Assembly: GCF_008831285.2 (NCBI RefSeq)
Contig: NC_045139.1
Location: 29,925,206-29,989,205, forward strand
From: Nymphaea colorata
Taxonomy: Eukaryota; Streptophyta; Magnoliopsida; Nymphaeales; Nymphaeaceae
Reading direction: 5' to 3'
DNA: 64,000 nucleotides
Under the pieces are notes generated by a model. That model saw only the letters and a program-made list of their open reading frames with translations. It had not been told where the DNA came from and did no database searches. Shown in pieces: positions 1 through 12,223 of this stretch. Both the position numbers and the translations under genes were made by a program. Each line of letters opens with the position of its first letter. Within the stretch, counting starts at the first letter, position 1.

Positions 1-3000
1 GGGATAAACCTCATATTCACCTGAAAATCGAGCTCAAATGATTTTTTTAGGGTGAGTGGTTCATTTCCACTACCTCGAAGAGATGCAATTGTCTCCCCCA
101 AGGTTCACAGAACTTGCGTAGAGACCTATTACGCTCCAGCGCATTGAGTTGTGACATTGACTACATGATTTGAACTTCATATCTCCTTTGAAGTGGACCA
201 CCTTACCCCTCAATGTGCTACAACTCCTTGAAATGTCCTTGAAATGTCTTTGAAGAACTTAGATATATGATTGAGTTCCTAATATCCAAGTTAAACGGCT
301 TATGTAAAGGTTACAAAAACCTATATCAAGAGAGAGATTGAACCCATGATACTTGAAATCCAAGAAGTCTAAGGCGAGGTTGTCTTTAGTTCGAGTTTTG
401 AAAATTTGGTTCGAACTCTGATCAATGAGACTTAGAGCTTGACTCGGTTAAGTGAAGCGAACCAGATTCCAGAAAAGTCTTTTCCTGTTTGAGATTCCGC
501 ATTTTAAGGACCACTCTGTATTTGGAGACAAAGTCCAAACCGGTGTAGGAAAAAACATTTCTTGAAAAGATTTCCATGGATCGTTGTGAAACATCTTTTT
601 TCTGATTTATGACATCACTCGTATAGTCATATTTGCAATAGGACCTGTTTTTTCCTCAAAATCCTGGGTGGGGAAAGATCTCGTGAATTTCTGTGGGGAA
701 TGTTTTCAGTGGATGGGTTCCGCATTATTAACAGCAGTGTCTCTGACGGCGCACCTGTTTTCGTAGGATGGCAAACTGTACTTGTTCTCTCCTTTCCATT
801 CACACCATCGGAATGAGATCCACTTTTCCTTCCTTGCTCATTGTCAAATGGGCTGGGAAAGAATCACGGCGCCCCTTTGATGGATTTCAACTTTGCCTTC
901 AAAAGGGAGAGAAGATGAGAAAGCTTGGGGTTCCCGCAGCTTTCGTGTCTGGCTTTTCTTAATCAGTATTCCTGACGTTTGTTTCATCTGAAGGTTTTAA
1001 CTATTTTTTATGCTGAAATAAGATCCCGGACATAGTTTTAGCGTCACTTTATGGTTATTTCCTTTCATTTTCTCGAAGAAACAAACAGGCTTTCTTTCTT
1101 CTGCAGCTACAGCCCAGGGCACCGTACCAGCCCTCTTAGGAGTAACCAGCCTCGTCTTTTTCACTTTTTGTCATTTTGTGTGGTGCATGATGAATGGGCA
1201 GCTGGGCGTGGTACCACATTTGATTGTACCGGCCGGTCCACCGGCGCTTTTACCAGGCCGTCCTTTCAGCTTTGATCGAAGTGTCCTCTGCCACGAGAAG
1301 AAGAATATCTTCTGTAAGAGGAGGCTGAAACAAACAGCCCCTCTAGGGACTGTTTGATTGCCAGGGATTCCACTATTGAAGTGGGAATCCAAATCCATTT
1401 TTTCTTTTTAGGAAAATGTGGCATCCAGCAAACACTGGAAGATAATGTCGGATACTGTCCCTGTCTGCGTATCTGGGATTCATTTCCCAGGATTTTGATC
1501 TCCCCGTGAGGGGTACGACTAAAATCCATTCCCTTAGTATCAAGTCACTAAGTCCTCGCTGCCAACACTGTTGTGCAGCTCCTTTCTTACTGCAATCTGT
1601 TATTAGTGTGAATCATTAATGGTAGAAGCCTCTTTCATTAATTTCTTCTCCATACCTACATTGAAGCCACGAAGGAGGTGCCACCACTAAAGTGGAGCGA
1701 GGTGCCGTCAGTCAGTTACCCTCATTCAGAGTTTCAATTGCTTCAGTATTGGGAGATGCCGAATGCGAGCCAAGTTCTAGCTACATCAAATACCGCAGTC
1801 ATGTTTCATCCACAGAAAACCTCATTAGTACATCATGGTCTTCCATGACAGAGTCAGCCTGGGCTAAGTGCTTGAGCAGAAGAAGCAGACAGGTAGGACC
1901 AAGTCCTTGGAGGTCCTACCCATGAATCTGCGAGACAGATTGACAGTAGGTGTTGGCATACTTAACCAGCTTCGAATCTTCACACCATTGAACTAAGGAC
2001 GCCAGCACCAAATAGCTCAAAGAAGACCTCATGAAAGAAATTTCCCTCTAGCTAGTTGTTGAGGTTGGACTCTAGTATGTGCTCAGAGTTTCTGGGATCA
2101 TAGTTGGCTACAAAATTCTTCTTGGTAAAGGCAGGGCCTTGAAAGATAATGGTATATTACCAACCAGTAACCACTGCAATGACATCGATTATTAGCAAGG
2201 TGCAGAGCAACCCAAGAAGGTGACCAGTTTCTTATGTGTTTGTTTCCTTGTGCGAAACAGAAATGAGGAAAATACAAGATGAATACCGAGAGGCAGCATA
2301 ATGGCAGGCCTATATTAAAGAACACGGTTTGAGGATAATCTCATCGTCATGCTGGTGAATATCAATGCCTAGTTTTCCTTGTTCTTTGAGGGAAGGAGGC
2401 CTTGCTCTCATGAAAGATGAGTAAATGATACTTTCTTATGTTCCCAAGGCAACAAATGTTTTCCTTGCAAATACATTTCCAAAGTGTGAACCAGGTGTTG
2501 GTTTTGGATGCAAGAGATTATGCCTTGTAAGCAACTGAATGATCTTGTTAACCATCCTTCTTATGGTCAGTAGTCATATCTGAACAGGTAAGAACTGTTT
2601 CTATGTCATAGCCAAGCGGAACCTTCTTGGGGTACTGGACTAGTTGGCAATACCTAGTAACAGCTCATGTAGCAACCACTGTTTTAAATTTACTGTACGT
2701 GAGTTATTTACAGAAAACCGGAGTGTTTACTTAGCTTTATCACATTGTCAATGAATCTTCAAACAGGTAACTAAGGGGAAGGAACATGTCAGTGGACATA
2801 TCGTGTAAATTTTATAGATTCAACTGTCTATTACTGATTGTTCTATTTTCTTCTGCTGATCTTTAATCCCCTCACTGACAGCCTTTTTGTTCTCTGGGAA
2901 AACAAACATCATCACTTCTGCTCAAATTAATAGGCAAGTTATTGTGATTTTTGGGTGTATATAGTTATGCATGTTTCTGACCTATCTTATTCCAAAATAA

Positions 3001-3619
3001 TTCAAATGAAATGGACTCCCTATCTTCCAAAAGATTCAGGTCAGGATGACGTAGGTGAGGGTCATATTGTTTAGTAACGGTCAGCTGATACAAGACGGAC
3101 ACGCACTCTGAATGAACTTGGTAAATGGAAACTTCTGTATGTTGAAGTCAATAAAAACCGAAAGTACTTTAGGAGTTGCTTTTTGTTCATCGCACTGGAT
3201 TTTCGTTAATAATGGAAGTTGCTATTGATTCTAGGATCTAGTCTATAGTATACTGATGGTCAGTACTAGTAGGAGAGTAGTTCACAGTGTCTCCCTTGCT
3301 ATGTTGCAAGTTTCTTGTAGAAGGCTTAACTACTGATAAGGTGACCAAGAATAGAAGCCAAACGTCAATCTCCATATTGATGCTCTGCCACAGCAGAGCG
3401 TTCCCTTTGCGCAATGATGCAAGCATGTCTCCAGTTCATATTTTGGATCCACATGCAAAATCTCATTCTGAACTCTTCCACCCTCTTGTTGCACATCTGC
3501 AGAAACAGTTAAGAGATTGAAAAGTACCCGAAGAGAAGCTTTTGATGATCATTAGATGTTGGTTCTTGATTATTCTTTCCTTCAAGATCGTTAAGAAAAC
3601 CTTGAAACGAGACACTTTT
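1..3619. other. intergenic, no supported gene
   Basis: No convincing coding region was found here: open frames are short, overlap on both strands and show no recognisable domain. A stretch near 1341-1530 begins with a block (tagggactgtttgattgcc) like the ends of plant hAT-type miniature elements, but no matching inverted end was found, so it is at most a fragment. The rest looks like ordinary degenerate intergenic DNA. Around 3440-3530 there is weak similarity to the C-helix region of the P450s, which may be the far 5' part of the relic that follows. Confidence 0.5.
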
Positions 3620-4215
3620 TCTAGCTTTGTAGATGCAGATTTTATGGTCGCTGATACTATGAGTTGGTTCTTGGTGCTTCTACGATAAAACCTGGATGTT
3701 AAATGGAAAATGGGGGAGGAACAGACCAAGGATTTCGATGGAAGAAAGAAAAAAATTGTTGAGGAGGAAGTTTATCTTCATGCAGCTCCGCCTGAGGTCC
3801 TGACCCCTGGGCCCTGAGGCTTTATCCTGCTTACCTATGCTCACAAGGGGCCCATGAAAGAAGATGCGCGTCCTCATGGGGCTGAAAACAAAACCAGGAA
3901 CTTTGCGGTGAAAAGGATGGAATGTGTGGGTGGAAGTTCAAGGCAGAAAGATGGATAGATGATCATGGGGATTGGATAATGAAAAAGTAGCATCAGTTTT
4001 CTTGCATTTAATGCCGGCCCGACGATATACATTAGGAAACACATTGCATTTGTGCTCATGAAACTGCCGAATTTGCAATTCCATTGAACATTGAGAATTT
4101 CTGATGGTGGTCTTTGAAGTTGAACATCCCAAAGTTTCTCCCAATGCTATCTGTGATCATGAGCATGATGAAAAGTTTGCAGGTTGAGATAAAAGATAGA
4201 GTACAGAAAGTTTGA
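3620..4215 (+). pseudogene. decayed CYP96-like P450 relic
   Basis: This is a fossil of the C-terminal half of a P450 of the local family. Pieces in shifting frames align in order with the intact neighbours: an I-helix remnant followed by SWFL (3636-3680), a VYLHAA block matching the start of the ExxR helix (about 3765-3785), KAERWIDDHG for the PERW region (about 3940-3968), an AFNAGP heme-loop remnant (about 4005-4022) and SVIMSM near the C-terminus (about 4150). The heme cysteine position reads Tyr, ExxR is gone and there are several stops and frame shifts. AFNAGP and VYLHAA match CYP-E better than CYP-A to CYP-D, so it probably came from an E-like copy. Its 5' part is lost or unrecognisable. 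Confidence 0.8.
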
Positions 4216-5216
4216 GGAGCCCATGTTAGCGTAATCATTGTCACCTTGATATGGGATACTAGAAGTTTTCTAGTTAGTACTTGCTTTGAACAGAGGTGGG
4301 TGGTAGGAATCTGCTTGTTAATTGATATTTTCTTCGCTAATTTTAACTCAATTCTTGTTACCCCTCACTACACCACTTTCAGAACCTCTTTGTTACCAAG
4401 TTACTTTGACGAGGACATGGGATCTAAGCTGAGTCTGTAGAACTGACTTTTGACAGTAACTTTTTGACAGAAGATTTCTTAGACAAATTGAAACAGTTCT
4501 ACAAAAGTAAATTTTATCAGGTTCTTGATAAATCAGCATTGCCATGAAGGCCTTTTCGGTGTTAAATAAATTGATTCAATTATTGTTGAGTAACGGACAA
4601 AAGAAAAAAGAAGGGAAAAGAATCTTCCTTATTGGCTAGAAAGTGAGCTAGCCGGCATAGATATAGTTATTTTGAGTGGCAGAAAAAAAGCGTAGAAAAG
4701 AAAAACTTGTATGTTCTTCTATAGTACGTACAACTTCCAAAAATCATCTCTGCCTTTTTCATTTATGTCAAGATCATTATTGAATGAAAGACAACCATCT
4801 TCTTAGCCAATCAATTTATCATATTCACTTTAAAAATTTATGGCCTAAAAGTTGGACTTTCCTGGTTAAGAAAAAACAGAGGATGAGTTTACATATCTTG
4901 GAAACAGAGGCAGCAATTTGAAAATGACTATAAGGTAAGAATTTTTACCGGAAAAAGCTCGACAAAGGGGCACAATGAAAGGTGACGACCATAGTCAAGA
5001 AGATATGCCTAGCCCATCAGTGAAGATAGATCGAGTGAGAGAGATGTTAGCGATCCCCTGCACAAAAGGACAACCAGAGTTGGGAACTTTTTCCAGCCAT
5101 CATTCTCAACGTAGCTTTATCTCTTAGCATACAAAAGGACGAACAGAGGAGACTATTTTTGATCCACGAAATAATCTTTTTCATTTTCGCCTCAACCCAT
5201 GACATAAAAAATCTTG
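4216..5216. other. intergenic region upstream of CYP-A
   Basis: About 1 kb of AT-rich sequence between the P450 relic and the CYP-A promoter. No coding region, RNA gene or clear transposon was seen. It presumably holds distal CYP-A promoter elements, but none can be named. Confidence 0.5.
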
Positions 5217-5250
5217 TTAAATGAGGGCATACATAACTGCTTTCTACCAC
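5217..5250 (+). promoter_or_regulatory. putative core promoter of CYP-A
   Basis: A TATA-like TTAAAT (5217-5222) is followed about 17 bases later by a pyrimidine block GCTTTCTACCAC (5239-5250), 30 bases before the ATG. The same arrangement precedes CYP-B, CYP-C and CYP-D, which makes it the likely TATA box plus initiator or start-site patch. This is inferred from conservation between paralogues; no transcript data are available. Confidence 0.5.
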
Positions 5251-5279
5251 ATTCCTATAGCACTGCGTACCAATCAACA

Positions 5280-6800
5280 ATGGAGTCCTTTCTATCATTT
5301 TGGTGCCTTAGCAGCTTGAGATGGCCCGAGATATGTCTCTCTCTTATGATCTTCTTCTCCATTCATCACTTCATCAGCCAAAGAAACAAACCAACCAAAC
5401 CCTGGCCATTCCTTGGCATGCTCCCTCAGTTGCTTGGCAATGTCCATAGGCTCTATGATTGGAGCACATACATGCTCAAGACATATGGAGGCACGTCAAC
5501 CTTCCATGGACCTAGTCTCACCAACATGAACTTTATATCAACTTGTGATCCCAGAAACACAGAGTACATACTGAAGGTGAACTTTGACAACTTCCCCAAA
5601 GGCGACGAGTTCTGCAGCATCTTCTCTGATCTCATGGGCAATGGCATCTTCAACTCTGACTCGGAGTCATGGAAGAAGCAGAGGAGGATGGCAAATTCTT
5701 TAGTGCACTCCAAGGCCTTCCGTGGATTCATGGCTAGAACCACACAGCACATCGTAAGGCACCAGCTTGTGCCGGTGCTCAGCAGCTTGGCTCGGTCTAG
5801 CTCGTCTTTCGACATGCAAGATGTGCTACTAAGGTTCACCTTTGATAGCACCTGCACTGCAATCTTCGGAGAGAGTGTGAATTCTCTATCTAAAGAGCTT
5901 GCTTCAGTACCATTTGCTAAAGCAATGAATGATGCAATGGAGTCCATAATGTACCGCTATGTGGTGCCTAAGAGCTGGTGGCACCTTCTGCGGCTGCTCA
6001 ATATCGGCAAAGAGAGGCAGTTGGCCAACGCCTTGGCAGTAATTAACAATTTTGTTTCTCAACAACTCAAGATGAAGATGAAGATCAAGGGCTGTTCTGC
6101 AGGCATGGACCTGTTATCAGCTTATGCTTCCGTTTCAGATGATGAAGATTTTCTTAGAGACACAGCCGTAAACTTTCTGGTCGCCGGCCGTGACACTTCT
6201 GGAGCAGCACTAAGTTGGTTCTTCTGGCTTCTGTCCAGAAACCCAGATGTGGAGAAGAAGATATTGGAGGAGCAGAGGATGATACTTGCAGAAACTCAGA
6301 GAGGTCGTTTCGACATAGAGGACTTGAGCAAGATGGTCTACTTGCATGCTTCAATTTGTGAAACACTAAGGCTGTATCCGGTTGTGCCTATGGGCCAAAA
6401 GGGTGTAGTGAAAGAGGACGTGCTGCCTAGTGGAACTGTGGTTAAACCAGGGACAATAATCTTGTATAACATATATGCAATGGGGAGGATGGAATGGATA
6501 TGGGGCAAAGACTGCCTTGAGTTCAAGCCAGAGAGATGGGTAGATGACCAAGGTCGGCTAAGGTATGAGAACAGTGGGTTTAGGTTTCTGGCCTTCAATG
6601 GGGGGCCAAGGACTTGTGTTGGCAAGGACATGGCTCTGGTTCAAATGAAGTATGCTGCTGCTGAAATTCTGTTGAACTTTGAAATTGATGTGGTAGAAGG
6701 ACACCATGTCTCTCCCAAGCCTTCCGTTATTATGACCATGAAAAATGGATTGATGGTTAAGGCAAAGGAGAAGCCTAAGAGATGCATGGTGTCAAAATAA
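5280..6800 (+). CDS. cytochrome P450, CYP96-like (CYP-A)
   Basis: Intronless 506-residue microsomal P450 of the CYP86 clan. Residues 15-32 form a hydrophobic ER anchor, followed by a basic, proline-rich hinge (PTKPWPFLGMLP, 38-49). The I-helix AGRDTS is at 302-307, ExxR (ETLR) at 361-364, PERW at 417-420, and the heme loop FNGGPRTCVGK at 439-449 with ligand Cys446. Length and motif spacing are normal for the family. The C-terminal half (GRMEWIWGKD, VVEGH, MKNGL) resembles CYP96 proteins such as the MAH1-like alkane hydroxylases. Members hydroxylate wax alkanes or, in CYP96T, couple phenols, using electrons from NADPH-P450 reductase; the substrate here is unknown. The ATG at 5280 is chosen because all paralogues start at this point and the promoter block lies just upstream. 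All motifs look intact. Confidence 0.95.
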   Translation: MESFLSFWCLSSLRWPEICLSLMIFFSIHHFISQRNKPTKPWPFLGMLPQLLGNVHRLYDWSTYMLKTYGGTSTFHGPSLTNMNFISTCDPRNTEYILKVNFDNFPKGDEFCSIFSDLMGNGIFNSDSESWKKQRRMANSLVHSKAFRGFMARTTQHIVRHQLVPVLSSLARSSSSFDMQDVLLRFTFDSTCTAIFGESVNSLSKELASVPFAKAMNDAMESIMYRYVVPKSWWHLLRLLNIGKERQLANALAVINNFVSQQLKMKMKIKGCSAGMDLLSAYASVSDDEDFLRDTAVNFLVAGRDTSGAALSWFFWLLSRNPDVEKKILEEQRMILAETQRGRFDIEDLSKMVYLHASICETLRLYPVVPMGQKGVVKEDVLPSGTVVKPGTIILYNIYAMGRMEWIWGKDCLEFKPERWVDDQGRLRYENSGFRFLAFNGGPRTCVGKDMALVQMKYAAAEILLNFEIDVVEGHHVSPKPSVIMTMKNGLMVKAKEKPKRCMVSK

Positions 6801-7510
6801 TTTGTCTCCGTTCATCTTCTCTGCAATCCGAAAGATCGTTTCTCCATACTGTCTCACATCACATGTCTCTATAAAACCTTTCTCTGATTTTCAGTTGAAG
6901 CGTTGACGGACGGCCTGTTGATAACTACTGTATCTACACAGTGAGTTGTTTTGTATACCAAAGGGTATTTAAAATGGATCATCTGTTCTTTTTTTTTTAA
7001 TGGCTGATAAAATTCCTTTGATATACAACGTTATGGTTTAAATTAGATGGAAATATGTGGTTATGAAAAAGCACTAACAAGGTATACGTTTCTGCAATCA
7101 AAGGATGGAAAAATTTTTGTTCCTAACACTTGATAAAAGAAGTATCTAAAATCCAACCATATATCATTTAACACATGTAACTTATAACTTCCTGAAATGA
7201 ATTGTCATGGGCTCTTTTGCAACATATATAGGCTCTCTCTATTTACACACACACACGCACACACACTTCTTGTTCTTTTTCATGATCGCTCACTGTTAAG
7301 CATTTAGTTATGACAAAAAAGATAGTGAGTCATTTGAATTTTTCCTAAATTTTGTTATTAGCAACATAGTGAAAGACTTTTTTTTTTTTGAAAAAATATT
7401 TAAAATGTGAAAATAAGTCAGTCAAAAAATTGGCAAAAATGAAACACAGTTTTTGTGAAAAAATGCCTAAACAAAAAAAACATTTTTTTTTTCTTGTCTT
7501 TTCATTTTTT
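6801..7510. other. CYP-A 3' flank
   Basis: AT-rich 3' flank with a (CA)n tract at about 7240-7266 and long T and A runs. It presumably includes the CYP-A 3' UTR. No gene seen. Confidence 0.5.
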
Positions 7511-7748
7511 CCTTTTTTTAAATTTTAGGCGTTTTCATGTTTTTCAATGACAGACTGCTTACTTCTATTTTCTAATTTTTATTTGTTCCTTATTTACTTA
7601 TTTTTTATGTTGTCTTATTAGTTTTTTTTTTTCCTTTTTTTAAATTTTAGGCGTTTTCATGTTTTTCAATGACAGACTGCTTACTTCTATTTTCTAATTT
7701 TTATTTGTTCCTTATTTACTTATTTTTTATGTTGTCTTATTAGTTTCT
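7511..7748. repeat. 122-bp tandem duplication, two near-identical copies
   Basis: A T-rich unit starting cctttttttaaattttagg occurs at 7511 and again at 7633. About 115 bases of each copy match essentially base for base, including the internal block gttttcatgtttttcaatga. The near-perfect identity points to a recent local duplication, or to an assembly artefact. It lies about 0.7 kb downstream of CYP-A in noncoding DNA. Confidence 0.9.
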
Positions 7749-9116
7749 CATTTATTTTATTTAAAAATTTCTATTTTTTTTAAATTACTATATTTTTCAG
7801 TTTTGCCCCTTTTTCCAAGCTTTTTACACCAAAAAAAACCTCTCCATTTAAAATGCCAAACTGATATTTGTGACTATGATTAGGATCTCATTAATTGCTA
7901 TATAATGTTCATTGTTGAATATTTAATGAATAAAGACATAAGGTAATGAATTGTTTGGTATAAATTAAAGAAAGCCAGATAATAGCTAGTTGGTGTTTTT
8001 GAAATTGTGAAACTTTCTGGCATAGATTGCCAATTCCCAAAAGTTTGTATTTTCATCTAAAAATGTTAATTAGGTCCACACTTTTCTTCCTCTGTTTTGG
8101 ATATGCAGGTCCTTGAAGTAATTATGCATGCAATTAGCACACTTAAGTATAAACACTCACAATTTAAGTAGCAATTTTTATGGCTACTAGATATACATGG
8201 AGTCATTTGTTTTAGCAAAATTCTAATTCTTGTGATTTGTGGCCCTGCATAGTTGTTTGACAGCTATTACGGATTGTTGTTGTCCAATGATTCTGCTTCA
8301 AAATTTAGAATAGATTCATGAAAAACTATAGACAGGGTTCTATAAATCTGCTCCAATTTTTTAGCGGCTTCACTTGACAGTAAAATTTGTTATTGGTGCC
8401 GAACGGCCACTAAGCTCCCTTTTAAGTCTTTCATTTGGGCCTCAACTCTTTCCCTTTGGCTAAGTTGGCTGTACTAGCTGGCTAATTGCACTTGACTATG
8501 TCTTGAGACTAAGTTCAAGTGTGTACTTAAATTCACTTAAAAGGATCGTACCTCTGCAACTATGTCTCGGATTTCCATTTCATTTTCATGTGCTCAAACT
8601 AAACTTCTTCACTATTTATTTAATTCTGAACCTAAGTAATTTATTTAATTCACTATTTTCAAACTTGATAGTTCTTTCTAAAATGATCGCTTTTCCAAGT
8701 AGAGGGATCGGATTCCCAGTCAGATTGTTGAAGCTAACATCCACAACTTTCCGACCACACAAAGTCTGTCTCCCTTATCTCGTTGCATTTGCTACTTTCC
8801 TCAACATTATCATTATAGCCTTTCATATCTATACGCTTTCCAAATTTTGTGGTTTGCCACGCTGCCCACTCTGGATCTCATGAACTTCAATTAAAATCTC
8901 GACTTCAAAACTTGAAGAATGGCTCTAATACTTTAACAGAACATTCTCATAAAGCAAAGGGGCTCCCACATTAGCTAGATGTCAATGACTTCATACTCTA
9001 TACATTATATTGATCACCATGACGACCTATTCATGCATATTTTGTCTAGGCTTATAACTTGCCCTTTTTGACTCAATATGGTGCTGAACTTAGGACCTTT
9101 TCTATATATATGTATG

Positions 9117-9151
<35 letters not shown>

Positions 9152-9315
9152 CCGTTGTCGTCGTCATGGTGTCTTCCCCCTCTTTTTATGTGTCAACTTA
9201 TGCATTAGTGACCCTCCTTTTGCTGCATAAAAAGTTGATTTCTTGAGCATTCCAAAAGGAAACCATCTGCTTACCAAACATCTATTGTTGCACCAAGCGA
9301 CATGCACCGAACGCG
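7749..9315. other. intergenic with AT microsatellite
   Basis: No supportable gene. An alternating TA microsatellite lies at about 9103-9150. An open frame at about 8503-8883 has no domain, odd composition and no paralogue, so I do not call it. Confidence 0.5.
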
Positions 9316-9675
9316 TTATTGTTGAAGAACCTTTACGCTTCCTTTTTGATTCATGAACCCGAATTCAATATACAGAGGGACATTGAGTGGACACCATACG
9401 GTCAGGCCAATCGCATATTCAAGGGATTGAATCAGTGATCCAGAAAATAACGCCTTGAAGCTGCCAACATCAGTCTTTGAATTTCCAGGGTTGAAATTTG
9501 GAAGGATTTCAAAATCAGGGAGATAATTATTGATAAGTGTCTAGATGTCGTAGTTTTGCATGTGGAGCTCAAGCTCATGGCGCATTGCAGTGCAAAAATT
9601 ATCATTTTCAGAAAGAAACCAGCTGTCCCAAGTCACACTAAGCGTCGACTTATCATATTGATGACGAAGGATGCA
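9316..9675 (-). pseudogene. unidentified coding relic
   Basis: Read on the minus strand, one frame stays open for about 119 codons with a single internal stop, and its composition is protein-like. It contains LSVTWDSWFLSEND, CTAMRHELELHMQNYD, then after the stop INNYLPDFEILPNFNPG, GSFKALFSGSL and LTVWCPLNVPLYIEF. I do not recognise the family, and a distant match to known proteins is possible. The frame ends at a stop at 9316-9318. At its upstream end it abuts a CACTA-like transposon terminus at 9678, suggesting that an insertion truncated a gene or gene fragment. The internal stop and truncation make it non-functional as it stands. Confidence 0.45.
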
Positions 9676-9677
9676 TG

Positions 9678-9880
9678 CACTACCAAAAAAAAAAAAAAAT
9701 TTCATCGACGTGTGAAAAATAGTCGTTGATGAAAGTTAACTTTTATTGACGAATGTCTATGAAGATTGACTTTTGCCGACGTTTGGAGGTAGACGTCAAT
9801 GAACGTCAGTCTTCACTGACAAATTAAATATTCATCAACAGTGTTATGGCCGGCCGACAACTTAAACATTCATAAATAAT
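9678..9880. mobile_element. CACTA-like (En/Spm) transposon end, partial
   Basis: The motif CACTACCAAAAAA at 9678 matches the typical terminus of plant CACTA elements. It is followed by about 170 bases of subterminal repeat-like sequence with recurring GACG, TCGTTGATGAA and GACGTCAATGAA words in both orientations, as usual for this superfamily. The element runs to the right. No opposite end (a TAGTG terminus) was found before CYP-B, so this is a truncated or solo end with no transposase. Confidence 0.5.
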
Positions 9881-10882
9881 AGCATTTAGGTTAGCCAAGA
9901 TTGGAGATGTTATTTATTAGCCTTAACATCTCCTCTATCTATTGGCACAGGACATTTTCTATGGTTCCGGCTTCCAATTAATTATGAATGATACTGGTTC
10001 AATTGAAGGTATCATTTAGAACTAACGCAAAAAGGGATGTTCTACTATTATACGAGAAAAGTTATGAACCATGCACAACTTCTTGTGCATAACATGTGAA
10101 CTCTTGGCGGTAAGAGCAATTCTTGGGTCTATGCATCTTTATATTGTGTATAGAAAGGCGGCGGATGGTGTTATTATACATGCATGCTACGTACTTAAAA
10201 CGCCGATTTCTATGTTAAGTGGCTAATAGTTTTTTTTTTTTTAATTCCATTATTACCCATATTGGAGGGAGGGGAGTACTCTTCTATTGATGGGTATTTT
10301 TGTCATTTCTAACCCTCTAACACACCGTCTGATAATCGTAGGATTTTAATAACCTGATCTGGATACTGAAATGTTCGTATACGAGTCATGAACATATGAA
10401 AAATCAGGAATTAAACTTATTTAGTTTAAAACCTCATTAATTTCCATATAGAAGGAGAGGAAAAGTAGGATAAGGACGACTTCATTTGAAAATGAACTTT
10501 TTTTTATTTCTTAAAAAGGCATAAGCAGTTATGGAGCTAGCTAGATCACAATATTACTCATCCCCCACAAAAAATGAGACGAATGCATGTGATCGCCGGA
10601 ATTTTAAAAACCATGTCAACCGGCCAAGATATAGCGACCGTTCGTTTCCGCTTCCATTGCAAAGTTTTCATAAATTATTACTTTAGTAACGAGCTATTTA
10701 AACGGACAGGACATGCTGGTGATAGTGACTAAAGTAAAAAAATTAAAAGAGAAAAAGACAATAAGAATGCTAGGGCAACTTTTATTTTGTAGGGCGTGTT
10801 TGATGGCGATACGCATCGTCTTTGCTAGATTTGTTGTCCCTATTGAGGTGACACCCACTCTGCATTAAGTAGTGCTAGAATT

Positions 10883-10924
<42 letters not shown>

Positions 10925-11884
10925 TTTAGAATTTGACATTCAAGAACACCTGAGATTCGATTCGAAGATTTGGAATCAGTTGTGGATCTGAAATCCGAAA
11001 CTTTCAGACATAGCATCCTTAAGGAGTGAGACTATTTAATTTCAAAGGGTTGCTTAGGATTCCTCTAGATCTCAAACCTGCGCAGCCGAAGAAAAGTAGG
11101 ATCAACAGCTCCCACTGTATTGAGCCTAAAATTCATACATTTAAATAAATTTTCAAAGTAAATTTGTTGATTAGTTAATACGTAGATCTGTATATGAGAG
11201 AACTGCATGCATATGTTTTTTTTTTAATGTAAAATATGGTTGAAATTAGGTGAATCTAACATGGAAGCAGATTTTTCAAGTCCTTTATATGCGGATTATT
11301 GTGCATGCTTGCAAAATATTAACACAAATTCCTGCACATAGGAAGGAATTCGATCATGGTTTTCTTCTTCCGCTTCCGCAATAAAAAGATAAAAAGAAAA
11401 CCAAAATTGCTTTATGTCGGTGAGAAAGACAAACTCATCACCGGTTAGAGAATGAAGTTCTCACCCAACCTTTTATCCTTGTAGGATATGTTTCAGAATG
11501 CGGCCCATAACACTTAAACTTGCACATCAGTGAGTGAGCTAAGTTAATGTGCCTAATACTCCAAATAAAAATTGACCGCAGCCTACCAGCGGCAGCTGGT
11601 TGCCTACCGCTTCCTGTCATCAAAATTGCCTTATTCGATCAAAACATTTTGAAAGGGATGTGCTTGTACGCACCATGTGATGTGACTTACAAAAACTCAG
11701 TTAAAATAAACCATGAATTTTGCAACTTCCGTGGATGTTAAGGAAGGCGCCAATCATTCTCACGATTAACATTGCAGGAAACTTTTCACTTTCGAGATCA
11801 ACTGTTGAGTAGAAAAAAAGATGAAAATGAATCGAAGAAACGAAAGACGATACATGGTTATTTTTTTAAACCTTGATATTATTA

Positions 11885-11931
<47 letters not shown>

Positions 11932-12172
11932 CTATGTATCATCTTAGCTAGCGTGACTCTTATTTATCATGTCAACTAAAGGCCGGCTACGACCATAAAA
12001 AGTATAATCAAATAGTTGGGCTTAACATAGGTATATGCACATAAATGAATTTTATGGATGTGAACAAATTGCGCACACAAGTTAACATGTGGGTCTGAGT
12101 TCTCCTCATGTGCACCAGATTGAATGCTCGAGAGTGAGACCATTCAAATGCATGTTCGTGCCTCCTCTTCTC
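9881..12172. other. intergenic with GA and TA microsatellites
   Basis: No gene supported. A (GA)n tract lies at about 10884-10922 and a (TA)n tract at about 11887-11929. A short block at 10793-10815 (agggcgtgtttgatggcgat) resembles a hAT-MITE end but has no partner. Confidence 0.55.
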
Positions 12173-12209
12173 TTTATAAATTAATTAAAGCATGGGCTTT
12201 CTTCCACAG
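12173..12209 (+). promoter_or_regulatory. putative core promoter of CYP-B
   Basis: A good TATA box, TTTATAAA (12173-12180), is followed by GGGCTTTCTTCCACAG (12194-12209), the same pyrimidine block as in CYP-A, C and D, 15 bases before the ATG. Retention of this block suggests the gene may still be transcribed despite its coding lesion. Confidence 0.5.
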
Positions 12210-12223
12210 CACTTGCACCATCA

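Noticed and set aside
8503-8883. 126-codon open frame
   Set aside because: Low-complexity hydrophobic composition, no domain, no ATG start and no paralogue; AT-rich DNA gives such frames by chance.
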